Positions 45,347 to 55,665 of a stretch of DNA of 64,000 nucleotides are shown piece after piece (positions within the stretch are counted from its first letter, which is position 1; each line of letters opens with the position of its first letter). Origin of the DNA: Zygnema cylindricum (Eukaryota > Streptophyta > Zygnematophyceae > Zygnematales > Zygnemataceae); assembly GCA_037447655.1 (NCBI GenBank), contig JBBHKE010001973.1, positions 773,954 to 837,953 on the forward strand, written 5' to 3'. The position numbers were made by a program, and so were the translations under genes. The notes below the pieces were generated by a model. That model saw only the letters and a program-made list of their open reading frames with translations. It did not search any database and was not told the DNA's origin.

Positions 45347-48300
45347 AGTCAAATTTTAATTTTTCTTTTAACCCGCATTTCTCCCGACAATATTTCAATT
45401 TAGGAGAGGGCACATGTTTGGTCATCATGTCAGCCACCATTTCTTCATCAGGTCTATACACAAGATTTAAAATTTTATTTTCAACTTTTTCTCTTACGAA
45501 GCTTAATCTTATGTCCATATGTTTTGCTTTGAAATGATGTTTTGGATTGGCTGCGATTGCGATTGCAGCTTGATTATCGCAAAAGATTTCATGCACTCCC
45601 TCTTTCATATATCCCAGTTCTTGCAATAATGACTTCACCCACATTAGTTCTTTCACAGCAGAACAAGACGCCATATACTCAGCCTCCATAGTAGACTGAG
45701 CAACCACCTTTTGTTGCTTACTGCTCCAACAGCAAGCACCTTCCCCAACATACAACACATACCCAGAAGTGCATCGTCTCATAGGTGCGTCCCCATAAAC
45801 GGCATCACTCCAAGTAGTGATGTCAGTGTGCTCCCCTCCCAAATGCAACCATAACTCTCTAGTTCCCACCAGATATCTCATGACTCTCTTGGCTGCCTCC
45901 CAATCCCTCTTCCTAGGATCATTAAGACTCCTACTGAGTACACCAACAGCCGCCGCTATGTCCGGCCTGGTACAATTCATAAAATAGATTAAGCTTCCTA
46001 CGACCTGTCTATAAGGGATAGACTTCATGAACTCTCTCTCCTCTGGACTCATCTGATCGTCTAAGATCATCACTCCTCCTTCTACACTCCCATCACTTCC
46101 TTTTTTCAAGTCCATGGGAGTGGTACAACTGTTAGCATTTTCCATCTGGAATTTCTCAAGCATATTACCTATTGCTTCTTTCTGAGTAAGTCTGATAATC
46201 TTCTTCCCCCTATCTCTCTCCATTTGGATCCCCAAAATATATTTTGCTTCCCCTAAATCCTTCATATCAAATCTGCCCCTAAGATCTTTCTTTAGCCTAT
46301 TGATATTCTCTAAAGACTTACTTAACACAAGCAGATCATCCACATAAATTGCAATAAAAATGACACCATTCTCATCTTCAAACATATAGATAGAATGGTC
46401 AGAGCTGATCCGGATGTATCCCAGATCGGTGAGAAACTCATCTAGTTTCTTATTCCACTGTCGGGGAGCCTGTTTCAGTCCATATAAGGACTTTATGAGC
46501 CTGCACACTTTGCTCTCTTCTCCTTCTTCCACAAACCCCTCGGGTTGCCTCATAAAAATTTCTTCCTCTAACTCACCATTAAGAAAAGCAGTCTTAATAT
46601 CCATCTGGTGAATTTCCATGTCTTCCGCTGCGGCCAGACTGAGGAGAATCCTTACCGATGGCAACCGAACAACTGGAGCAAAGGTCTCCTCATAGTCAAT
46701 CCCCTCTTTTTGGGTGAACCCCTTCGCTACCAATCGAGCCTTATACCTCTCAATTGTATTATCTGGGTTCAGTTTTAGTTTAAATACCCATTTACATCCA
46801 ATAGGTTTTCTGTCTGGAGGGCAATCCGCTAGTTCCCAAGTATTTGCTTCCATGATAGAAGCCATCTCATCATTTATGGCTCTAATCCATCTTTCTTTCT
46901 CTGGACTATTCACTGCCTCCAAGTAAGACTGAGGCTCATCTGGGTGAGATAGCTTAGTTACCTTATGGGCAGCTTGTTTTTCCTGTATCCTTTTGCTGCT
47001 CCTCCTTCCTCCTTCAAACTCCGAAGCTGGAATGGATGGAAGTCTTGGATTTCTTCTCACTGTCTCATCGGCTCCCCTGTCCATAAAAACCGTATCTTGT
47101 CCCGCTTCTTCCATCTCCTCGAAGTCCATAGGAGTATGTGAGGTTTCCGGTGAGTCTCCTGTATCTTCGATCTCCCCTGAATCTGTAATCACAGTTTCAC
47201 TCATGTCTTTTTCGGGAACGACTGAGTTCTCCTCACTTTCGGACTCAAATCTGATCCTTATCTTCTTTGTATATTTGAAGGGGTCAAATGACTTCCCTTC
47301 ATCCATGACAACTAAGTGTTTGACCAGAATGATATCTTTCTTTGCTAAGTCATAGACTTTATATCCCTTAACATCCTCATCATATCCCACAAAGTATCCA
47401 GGTTTTCCCTTAGCATCTAGTTTCCAGTTTTTCCTATCCGTGTCAAGACTGTAAACTTGGCTACCAAATACTTTAAGGTGTGAGATATCTGGTTTCCTTC
47501 CAACCCATCTCTCATAAGGTGTCACTCCCTTTACAGCTGAGGTAAGGACTCTATTTTTAATATAGTTGGCACAGTTCATTGCCTCTGCCCAAAATCTCTT
47601 TCCTATTTTCTTGTCTGCCAACATACTGCATGCACTATCTCCCAGTGTTCTATTTAACCTCTCAGCTACCCCATTTTGTTCTGGGTTATATGGTACAGTT
47701 TTCTGGTGCTGCACTCCCTCATCTCTCAAATATTCCTCAAACTCGTTAGAGGTATATTCCCCCCCATTATCACTCCTTATCCTCTTAATGGGGGTTTCAT
47801 GCAACTTCTCACTCCAAGCTTTATATTCTTTGAAGTAAGTTGATGCTTCAGACTTTGTTTTTAGAAAGTAGACTCTAGAGTATCTAGACCAGTCATCAGT
47901 TATTGTCATCATAAACCTCTTTCCTCCAACCGAAGGTACTTTTGTAGGCCCCCAAATATCTGTGTGGACTAAATCTAATACTTTCTCACCTCTATATGTG
48001 GCGGCTTTGGGAAAGGGAAGTCTGTGAACCTTACCTTGAGCACAACCACTACAATCATCCATCATTTCATTATCCCCAAACTCAATGCCATCTACTACCC
48101 CAAGTTTTTTCATTTCCCTTAACCTATCAAAATGTACATGCCCCAACCGCTTATGCCAAATCATCACCTTAGGAACACCAACATAGTAAGCATTCTTCTT
48201 TTCATTACTCAAGTTAAGCCTAAACATTCCTTGGCTACCCTTATCTGCTGTGAAGTAAACTTCATCCCCATACTTAGCTGTAAAGACTACCTTTCTGGTG

Positions 48301-48935
48301 AAGGTATCAAGCTCTTTATCATCTAACACAGACGTAGAGACAAGATTTTTACTCAGCTGAGGAATGTAAAGTACATCTGAGAATGTAAGTATAGAAGTCT
48401 TACCCTCCACTAAGACTTTCAGATCTACTGATCCCAATAGATCTGTTGTAACCACTCTCCCATCCCCATACTCTATCTCTACAGTAGGAATCTTTCTTAA
48501 CTTAGTGAAGAGTTCTTTATCACGACACATATGCATGGATGCACCTGAGTCGATGATCCATCCTTCCTGTGGAGCTTCCCGGATGGCTCCAAGGGCACAC
48601 TTCTGCCTCCGAGGAATCTCCTTCTCCTCCAAACTCTCGTCAAGAAGAAGCTCCCCATCCTCCTCAGGGGACTCATCCTCGGTTTCTCCTGACACCTTTG
48701 TAACCACAAGTGCCTTTTTCTTCCTTCCGGAAAAACCCCCTCCACGGTTCTCTTGGAGCCTTAGCTCTGATAGCTTGACACAATCTGCAATAAAGTGTCC
48801 CGGCTTTTTGCAATAATGACAAAGACCCTTTGGGGGCCTCTGTCCCCCTGAATGATCTCTTTCCCCTCTATAAGGTTTCTTCGGGTCCTTCCCCCATCGG
48901 TCCCCTCCTACTGCTAGAGCTTGAATGCTCTTTCC
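45345..48935 (-). CDS. Copia pol: protease, integrase, reverse transcriptase, RNase H
   Basis: Continuous frame downstream of an in-frame TGA; the first ATG of the open part is at 48,707 (1,120 codons). Upstream of that ATG the frame includes the gag zinc knuckle CHYCKKPGHFIADC near 48,800. Numbered from the ATG: protease DSGA at about 53-56; integrase HKRLGH/CSGC zinc site near 185-235, then catalytic D (DIWGP), D (RSDNGGEY) and E of the DD35E core; RT with ARLVAKGFTQ and YVDDLL near 790; RNase H with WSDAVYGD, EAEYMA and DNQAAI towards the end. Domain order protease-integrase-RT-RNase H defines Ty1/copia. All catalytic motifs look intact. Same frame as gag, so the element was one polyprotein of about 1,449 codons, now broken by one nonsense codon. 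Confidence 0.95.
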   Translation of the reverse strand, partial: GKSIQALAVGGDRWGKDPKKPYRGERDHSGGQRPPKGLCHYCKKPGHFIADCVKLSELRLQENRGGGFSGRKKKALVVTKVSGETEDESPEEDGELLLDESLEEKEIPRRQKCALGAIREAPQEGWIIDSGASMHMCRDKELFTKLRKIPTVEIEYGDGRVVTTDLLGSVDLKVLVEGKTSILTFSDVLYIPQLSKNLVSTSVLDDKELDTFTRKVVFTAKYGDEVYFTADKGSQGMFRLNLSNEKKNAYYVGVPKVMIWHKRLGHVHFDRLREMKKLGVVDGIEFGDNEMMDDCSGCAQGKVHRLPFPKAATYRGEKVLDLVHTDIWGPTKVPSVGGKRFMMTITDDWSRYSRVYFLKTKSEASTYFKEYKAWSEKLHETPIKRIRSDNGGEYTSNEFEEYLRDEGVQHQKTVPYNPEQNGVAERLNRTLGDSACSMLADKKIGKRFWAEAMNCANYIKNRVLTSAVKGVTPYERWVGRKPDISHLKVFGSQVYSLDTDRKNWKLDAKGKPGYFVGYDEDVKGYKVYDLAKKDIILVKHLVVMDEGKSFDPFKYTKKIRIRFESESEENSVVPEKDMSETVITDSGEIEDTGDSPETSHTPMDFEEMEEAGQDTVFMDRGADETVRRNPRLPSIPASEFEGGRRSSKRIQEKQAAHKVTKLSHPDEPQSYLEAVNSPEKERWIRAINDEMASIMEANTWELADCPPDRKPIGCKWVFKLKLNPDNTIERYKARLVAKGFTQKEGIDYEETFAPVVRLPSVRILLSLAAAEDMEIHQMDIKTAFLNGELEEEIFMRQPEGFVEEGEESKVCRLIKSLYGLKQAPRQWNKKLDEFLTDLGYIRISSDHSIYMFEDENGVIFIAIYVDDLLVLSKSLENINRLKKDLRGRFDMKDLGEAKYILGIQMERDRGKKIIRLTQKEAIGNMLEKFQMENANSCTTPMDLKKGSDGSVEGGVMILDDQMSPEEREFMKSIPYRQVVGSLIYFMNCTRPDIAAAVGVLSRSLNDPRKRDWEAAKRVMRYLVGTRELWLHLGGEHTDITTWSDAVYGDAPMRRCTSGYVLYVGEGACCWSSKQQKVVAQSTMEAEYMASCSAVKELMWVKSLLQELGYMKEGVHEIFCDNQAAIAIAANPKHHFKAKHMDIRLSFVREKVENKILNLVYRPDEEMVADMMTKHVPSPKLKYCREKCGLKEKLKFD

Positions 48936-49694
48936 TCATCTCCTAATCTCCATTGTGTTTTCCTGCACAAGTATCATCCTGACTACTGTGTTCCATTTCC
49001 ATGAACTATCAGGCATTCCCTGTACTCGGTACACTAAGTTTTCGAACTCATTTGGTAATTTCACGATAAGGGTGTTAACTTTCATTTTCATTGTACCTAT
49101 CCACCCGGCACTTTCCATTTCCGTATAGAAACAAGAAAGATCATTACAGTAATCTAACATCTTTCCTCCTTTGTAAGTGTAACTCAGTAGCTTTTGCTCA
49201 GCCAACTGGAGCTCCTGAATAATTCCAGCTCTATAAATTTCCACCAAACTCACCCACAACTCCTCGGCCTTGTAAATGTGAAGATGAGGAGTGGCCAAAC
49301 CTTGAGTGAGGTGCCTCAGAATGAAGTTCTTGGCAGCCATGTTTACATCCTCCCACATTTGAGTATCGTTCTCCACGGTCTTTACGGTCGCCGCTCCCGA
49401 TACTGTGGCAATAGGAGTAAGGGGTGTCTCCTTCCCTTTCCCCTTTTCGGACACATTGCTGTCCCCATCATCTGCCTCCTCCGCCGAGGCAGCCGTTGTT
49501 GCAGGAAACCTTACTCCCCCAAATCCTGGTGGAGTTCCCGAAGGTGGACGTTTCACTTGTCCACTAACGATACCCCAGTATCGTTTTTCACACAAAGCTC
49601 CCATCATCATGGCTTCCCAATAGATGAACCCAGATCCATTGAAGGTGGGCACCCTAGAGGGTGGGCCCATAACCTGCAATTCTGTGTCCTCCAT
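48936..49694 (-). CDS. Copia gag (ends at a premature TGA)
   Basis: 252 codons; a gag of the UBN2/copia type forming the virus-like particle that packages element RNA. The ATG (49,694) lies inside the end of the 5' LTR, so the first residues MEDTELQ come from LTR sequence and VMGP from the primer-binding site. Landmarks are FIYWEAMMMGAL near residue 30 and WGIVSGQ. The frame stops at TGA after MEIRR, where the decayed copy at 1-3,502 has an Arg codon and reads on. The zinc knuckle and pol follow in the same frame. The stop is most simply a nonsense mutation; stop-codon readthrough is a less likely alternative. Confidence 0.88.
   Translation of the reverse strand: MEDTELQVMGPPSRVPTFNGSGFIYWEAMMMGALCEKRYWGIVSGQVKRPPSGTPPGFGGVRFPATTAASAEEADDGDSNVSEKGKGKETPLTPIATVSGAATVKTVENDTQMWEDVNMAAKNFILRHLTQGLATPHLHIYKAEELWVSLVEIYRAGIIQELQLAEQKLLSYTYKGGKMLDYCNDLSCFYTEMESAGWIGTMKMKVNTLIVKLPNEFENLVYRVQGMPDSSWKWNTVVRMILVQENTMEIRR
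49661..49674 (-). other. Primer-binding site (half-tRNA-iMet type)
   Basis: The minus strand reads GGTTATGGGCCCAC directly after the 5' LTR. It is complementary to the anticodon stem-loop of eukaryotic initiator tRNA-Met (CTGGGCCCATAACC region), not to its 3' end. Drosophila copia and yeast Ty5 are known to prime from such internal half-tRNA sites. Confidence 0.8.
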
Positions 49695-50715
49695 TGGACC
49701 ACAGAATACAGGAAGCCTCTAGATAGTATTTAACTAACCCACTTTAAGCCACAACCACTGCTGCCCAAGAAGGCAAACTGACAATTTGACTGCTCCCCTG
49801 TGTAGCCTGGACTCCCCTGAGTCCGTAAAAAAAATAATCACTGAAAAAGGCCAACCAGGCGATAAATTATAGGGTGGCAAAGATGCCAATTTATACAAAC
49901 TCTCAGAGAGAGGACTATCTACCTAAATTTTCCTAAGTCCTAGTTTTCCTACTTCCCTCTCACAGCTCCTATCTACTGCCTGTACGAACCAATCAAAAAA
50001 CTGTATAGTACAAGAAAGTACTACTGCCGATGTACTTTCTGTACGGCCTCTGTACGACAAGGCCATTAAGTGGACGCGTGTCCACTTTCCACTCGTCCGT
50101 ACGTTCCTCGGAATTCCCGCGACCGAATGATGTCTTCCCACGTGGCGCCAGGTCATGCCACGTCACTAAATGCCAAAATGACCATTCCGGGATTTCGGCG
50201 ATAATGTGCGCCGTTAGATTTGACGTGAAATTCAATCTCGGCCGTAATAAATACTTGCGCGATATTTGTTTCGCTTTCGAAACAAAATGTGCGATATCCA
50301 TTTCAAGCAAGTACAGTACTTCGTATTTCGTAGAACTGTATCTATGTGTGGCGTTTGAGGGTTTCAGTTAAATGAATCTAGTACATTACAATAGTTTAAA
50401 TACTAATGAAACCCTATATCTCCTAACGGACTTCTACGACAGACTGGTTAGAGCTAACGGCTACGCCGCGCTCTACCGGTCGGGGGTTCGAGTCCTTCCG
50501 GACTCAACCTTTTGTTGAGAGTGGCTTAAGCCACTCTTTAGTCCTTCCTATGGAGTTGAGGCAGCCATGGCTCCATTGCTCTCTCTCTCTCTCCTTCAGT
50601 GACTACAACAAGTATGGGGGCGAGAGAGAGAGAAGAGATAGAGGCAGGCTGCCTACTTTTTCTTTTCTAATAAATTTAGACCTAGAAAATATATTAAAAA
50701 CTACTTATTTCAACA
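49675..50715 (-). mobile_element. Copia element 5' LTR
   Basis: 1,041 bp; near-identical to 44,291-45,331, beginning (minus strand) TGTTGAAATAAG at 50,715 and ending ...GAATTGCA next to the primer site. It should hold the promoter for the minus-strand element RNA. Carries the antisense tRNA-like module at 50,436-50,506. Confidence 0.95.
50436..50506 (+). ncRNA. tRNA-like Pol III module, antisense in copia 5' LTR
   Basis: Same sequence as the 3' LTR copy (45,052-45,122), with TTTT at 50,510-50,513. It lies 209 bp inside the LTR 5' end, on the strand opposite gag-pol. Confidence 0.7.
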
Positions 50716-51199
50716 AGTTATGGCTGGCCAAAGATGGCCTATAAATATAAAAGGTGATTTGGAGAGAGGAGCCTCAAACATGCTAAGTCCCTGAACTCCT
50801 ACTCATAACTACCTACTACTTTACCCTAGGCCAATCAAAAGAGTGTATAGTACAAAAAGGTACAGTGGCTGATTGTACTTCTTGTACGGCCTTTGTACAA
50901 AGGGCCTTCTAGTTGACACTTGTCAACTTGGGAGCCATCGTTCCTCCTCCCATCCTTTCCGGTGTCCAATTATGTGGCGCCACATGGCATAGCGCGCCGC
51001 TATGTCCGAAAGCCGCCGAAGATTCATTCAGGTTTGGCAAGGGCGACAATGTCCGTCCGATAATGGATTTTACACGGTTAGATTCGCGTCCGCGAGCGTC
51101 ATTTGATTAATGATGACGTTTTGTCAATTTTAGTATGTTAAGTGAAAGTGACGTTTTACATAACACTTTGATTAATTATCGAACCACCTACTTGTATCG

Positions 51200-51280
51200 T
51201 TTCCCTAACGCCTTAATGGTTAAGGCGAATGTCTACATGGTACTCTGCAGACCTAGGTTCAAATCCTATTCAGGGCAACA
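51200..51280 (+). ncRNA. tRNA-like Pol III module, antisense in split solo LTR
   Basis: D-arm CGCCTTAATGGTTAAGGCG (A-box-like), hairpin GTCT/AGAC in anticodon position, B-box-like GGTTCAAATCC, and a partly pairing acceptor (TTTCCCT with AGGGCAA, 6 of 7). TTTT follows immediately at 51,281-51,284. Confidence 0.72.
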
Positions 51281-51414
51281 TTTTGGTAATCTATCAATCT
51301 GTTTGCCTGTCTGAGTGTGTCTTTCTGACTATGGTAGCAGCCATGGTGACTCTCTCTCTCTCTTCACTCTAGAGACTAAATTAAGAAGTGAATAATAATT
51401 ACTTCTTTTCAATA

Positions 51415-51686
51415 GAGGAAAAGCCTTTGATGTCCGAGGAGTTTGTACCCATAGAGTCTGTCTTTGATTCTCCGACAAAGAAACCAGCTGGTGCTTCTTC
51501 TCCTCCTCCTCCTCCCAGTCTAATTCCCGAGCATTACCCTTCCTTGGCGGAGGCCACTAGGGCATATGCTGAGCAAAGGAAAGAAGCTCGCGCTCAGGCC
51601 CAAGAAAAAACGGAGTGTCTCCCAAGGCCCGGCCAAAGAGGCAAGCTCACAGGTAGCCCCATTTGGGTCCTCTTCCGGAGGTCGAC
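51415..51686 (+). mobile_element. Unclassified repeat element 'E', copy 2 (right part)
   Basis: Continues the element interrupted at 44,107 and matches 40,903-41,170. The Pro-rich frame starts here again (SEEFVPIESVFD) but shifts frame near 51,610. It ends at the next LTR at 51,687. Confidence 0.75.
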
Positions 51687-52742
51687 TGTAGAAATTAATG
51701 GTCCATTTAAAGTATTTTCTAGGTCTAAATAGAAATATAGAAAGAAGCCGAGGCAGTCTACCTCTAACTTCTCTCCCCAACAGTCAAACTTGTCGCAGTC
51801 ACTGAGAAATTGGAGAGGGAGCTAGAGCCATGGCTACCTAGGCTATCAAGAGGTTTACGGGAAATATATATTAGTTAGAGGTTTTATTTACTAAAAGGTA
51901 TGTGCCGGCCACAGGATTTGATCCTGGTACTTACCCGACGGCAGACAACCGTTAGCCGGTAGCCTTAACTGTTAAGTCTTTAACTAGTGTTACGTACTAT
52001 ATGGTTTGATATTTAATTAAACATTACCAGGTAGGATAATTCATTTAACTGTAACTGTTTACGGGATACATAGATCCAGTAATGTAAAAGTACGGATTAC
52101 GGTACGGATAAGAAACCAATACCGCGCATTTATTTATTTAATGAAACGAATACCGCGCATGTATTTATTACGGCTACGATTAAATGTGAATTTAATCGGA
52201 CGGCCGGAATTAACGCCTACATCCCGGAAGAGGATTTCGACGGTTTTTGGTCATCGCCACATCAGATGATATGTGGCGGAATGACATTGGATCGCGGCAT
52301 CTCCGAGGATTAAGGGAGCAAATCCGAACATACCACGTGTCGACATTTAGGCCATGTCGTACAGTGTCCGTACAGAAAGTACACCGGCAGCTGTACTTTT
52401 GTGTACGGAATTGTAATCTGATTGGCTCCGTACATCAGTAGATAGAGTCTGTGAGAGAGATAAGACTTAGAAAAATTAGGAGATAGGACCCTCTCTCCCA
52501 GAGAGCTTCTGTACAAAAGGTCAACTTTGACCCTCCATAACTTACTGCTCAGGGGAGCAAATTCAGAGATTCTTTTTGGTATCGACTCAAGGGAGTCTTA
52601 TCTTTATAGGGGTGAAGGTGGTCAGAGTTATTGTCTGCCAGGGTGGCAGTTGTTTTTGCTGAAACACAAAAGGGTCAGGGTTATCCTAGAGGCTTCTTGG
52701 AAGCTGTCCACTCTGAGGACTTATGGAGGTCTTAGAGTTTCA
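51687..52742 (+). mobile_element. Copia-type solo LTR, plus orientation
   Basis: About 1,056 bp from TGTAGAAATTAATGG to ...TTAGAGTTTCA, with the same layout as the other LTRs (TGGAGG near the 3' end; GGGGAGCAAATTCAG segment). No clear 5-bp target duplication (TCGAC against AAAGT), so flanks may be rearranged or recombined. It has an antisense tRNA-like module. Confidence 0.7.
51901..51982 (-). ncRNA. tRNA-like Pol III module, antisense in solo LTR
   Basis: On the minus strand: A-box-like CTTAACAGTTAAGGCT, B-box-like GGATCAAATCC with T-stem CAGG/CCTG, then TTTT (plus-strand AAAA at 51,893-51,896). About 214 bp from the LTR 5' end and antisense to it, as in the other LTRs. Confidence 0.68.
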
Positions 52743-54720
52743 AAAGTCACGCGTACAAAAGTTTTTAAAAGCATTCGGGTACAACCACTATATCATCAAA
52801 AGTTGATGCACATGTGGCTAAACGTTTTTATCGTCCCTTTTTAACAAATATACAAATATAAAATGTGTACGACTTGTTTCCACAACTTCCAGGTCGTGGT
52901 CAAATAAATAAGAGCTAATAAAAGAGTACTCATCACAAGGGATAAAAAAAAACAATAATAACGTAAAATATGGATTAGTCTAAATGTTGCACAAAATTAT
53001 CGAGCAAAGCATTATAATGCTCTTTATTACCCAATCCATGCATTTTTACATCACTTGACCCATTCAAAGGGCCTAACATAACAACCCGAGGTGTTTGAGT
53101 TAACGGCTGATTGGTTTATTTGTGTATATATTTCAGTGTTTGAAGTAATGATTTTATATTTTGGGTTGTGCTTCCTGTCGTTGTTTCATAGGCTCGCATT
53201 TCTCGTTCATAGTACGGTAAATAGCGTTGTCAAGAGTGTCAAGTTTTATTTAAATGTTAGACATAGAGAGGGAGCAAAAATAATTATATCATAATAAGAA
53301 CCTTTCTTTCGAATTTATTGGCTTTTGTGGAATGCTCTCTTGTGTGATTTATCTTGTCCCCGCTTGCTTGCATTTGTGTATTATTTGCTTGTCGACCTAA
53401 TCAAGATTTATGGCCTTCCCATGAGGAGGAGAATGGGATGGTGGAGAGGAGTCAAATCCGACCACAGGTATCAAAGGAGGAAATTTCGATGAGGAGGAAA
53501 GTTGTTATAAAGGCATTAGAGGTCATCTCCATGTCAACCTCTCACAACCGTTTGTCTGATAGTTCTTTAACAAACAGTTTGCAAGATTGATTTAAAAAGG
53601 TTGAGGAAGAATTAAATTCATCTCTGATGGGACTTAGGGTCGGGCGGCAAGCTTCTCCTTCCACCAACCCGGAAGAAGGATGCGCCTGGTTGTGGTTGAT
53701 GTTTAGTGGGCCGTCAACCGCAATTGTAGTAATATATGCTGAAAATGAATTGAGAACGAGTAAGTATTAACTTCAACAATAAATCCTGTTTTGTGACATG
53801 GCTCATTATGGGCCACTTTGTTAAATAGTGATTTCAACTTTATTTGTTTACTATGGGTCAAAACAGTACTCCCTTGAACTCGAGTTGTTTACTGTAACAG
53901 CGATGGGGAGTGTGCTGTTCTCTCATAGACATCCAGTAAAAGCTACGGTTTTGAAATTCATTTACTGATTCTTTCGAAGGTTTGCGAATCTGCGGACTCG
54001 CTTGACTTGACTTGCGGACGCCGTTGAAAATGATACTGTGCCCCGATCCGACAATGCTGCTGTGGTGCATGCATACAATCTTAAAATGATCGCCGTACCG
54101 TAGCTCAGCGAGTACGACAAAAAAACGTCATTTTGGCAGTTAATAATACCCAGCTCCGTCGACCAAATAAACCAAAAGCAAATAGAACGGACGATTCTTC
54201 AGGAGCATTAACTCCCAAAGCAGGTATAATTACCGGCAGATCTCTCTACACGTGTCTCGTGTCGTTTTCCTCTTTTCTTTTAAATCTTTTCCTTCGATTT
54301 TCACATGCTTCCTTTATCTCGTATCCGCTCCTCTCCACGTCATCACCGACACAGCCCACGAGTTTGTCCGTTTCGCCTCCTTACTAAAACACCTTCCGTA
54401 CAATCCAAAGTGACCTGTACGATTCAAAACAGAGCGCAGGTGTTTCAGCAGATCCCACCTCTTCGCCGTCTGCCACCTGGCGCCCCGAAAGTTTCACCCG
54501 ACGCGCCATTCGTAAATACTCCTGAACGCGCCCGACTGCCTCGCGCGCCGCCCCTTATAGCCCGATTTCCCCGCGCACTTCCCCATCCAGCGCAGGACAA
54601 AGCCCCCTTGGGAGGCCATCCCGCACCGTGCACCCGACACTCCCCTCTGTAACCAACGCCATACGGAGAGACTAAAAAAACAACAATTTTCTAAGTAAAG
54701 AAAAACGGACAGAGAAACAT
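52743..54720. other. Intergenic stretch upstream of the Pls-like gene
   Basis: A frame at 53,354-53,770 (KVVIKALEVIS; EEELNSSLMGLRVGRQ) is open except for one TGA near 53,588. I do not recognise it; it may be a gene relic or chance. Words around 53,850-53,910 resemble the PDCD4-intron repeat. 54,300-54,650 is C-rich and may belong to the promoter or 5' UTR of the Pls-like gene. Confidence 0.4.
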
Positions 54721-54745
54721 AGAGAGAGAAAGTGAAAGAGAAAGA

Positions 54746-54807
<62 letters not shown>

Positions 54808-54817
54808 AAGAGAAAGG

Positions 54818-54848
<31 letters not shown>

Positions 54849-54852
54849 TGTG
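54721..54852. repeat. GA/GAAA microsatellite before the Pls-like start
   Basis: About 130 bases of GAGAGAGAAAGA repeats ending about 35 bases before the ATG at 54,886. Probably in the 5' UTR; GA tracts near transcription starts can bind GAGA-type factors, but no function is shown. Confidence 0.9.
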
Positions 54853-54885
54853 GGAGAATAGAAGCAGGTTTCCGAATTCCCTTTT

Positions 54886-55628
54886 ATGGACTTCCTCCGG
54901 GACATGGCGTCCCCCGGGGCCTACCAGAACCTCGAGGAGGGCCGGTCCCCCTCCCGGTTCCGGCGCAGCGGCAGTCTGGCCGTACGGAGCCCCAAAGCTC
55001 CCAGCCTGCAACACGTGGCCAGTCTCAAGACGCCGCGTGACATGATGTCACGCTTCGGCTTCGGCTGGAACCGCCCGGAACTCCCGATTTCGGAAGAATT
55101 CTGCCAACAGATAGCAGACAGCGGATTCTCGGGAGCCTTCGTGCAGAAACACTTGGAGGTACGTCCCTCCCTTCCCTTTCCTTCCCCTCCCTCCTCTCCC
55201 TTCCCCGCTCTTCCCTCCCCTTCCCTCCCTTTCCTCCCTCTACATTCCCAGCCCTGCCTCTCCTCTCTCTCTTCCTTTCCGCTGTCCCTTTCTTCCCAGC
55301 AGTCCTGACTCGGTTCCTTCCCTGCCCTTCCCTTCCCTTCCCTTCCCTTCCCTGCCCTTCCCTGCAGTTCTCCTGCATGTCGGAGGTGCTGCCGGGGGGG
55401 GCGGGCGGCGCGGCGCTCCTCCCCACTGACGGCCGCCGGGCGCTCAGCCACGCCATGCTCTGCCACGTGGCAGCCGTCGAGTTCCCACAGGTGCGGGGGA
55501 GGGAGGGAAGGGAGAGGAGGGAGAGGGGAGGGAGGGAAGGGGAAGGAAAGAAACTTTTTTGAGCAGCTGGAGATGGCGAGGGAGAGAGGGAGAGAGGGGG
55601 CGGGAAGGTGTGTCGCTGATTGGTGAGT

Positions 55629-55665
<37 letters not shown>

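Larger units (their letters stand above)
44107..51414 (-). mobile_element. Copia-type solo LTR split by a full copia insertion
   Basis: Left part 44,107-44,290, right part 50,721-51,414, together about 878 bp. It is flanked by the 5-bp duplication GAGGA (44,102-44,106 and 51,415-51,419) inside repeat element E. Minus-strand start TATTGAAAAG, end ...AATTTCA. The intact copia element 44,291-50,715 inserted into it with AGTTA duplication. It carries an antisense tRNA-like module at 51,200-51,280. Confidence 0.85.
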
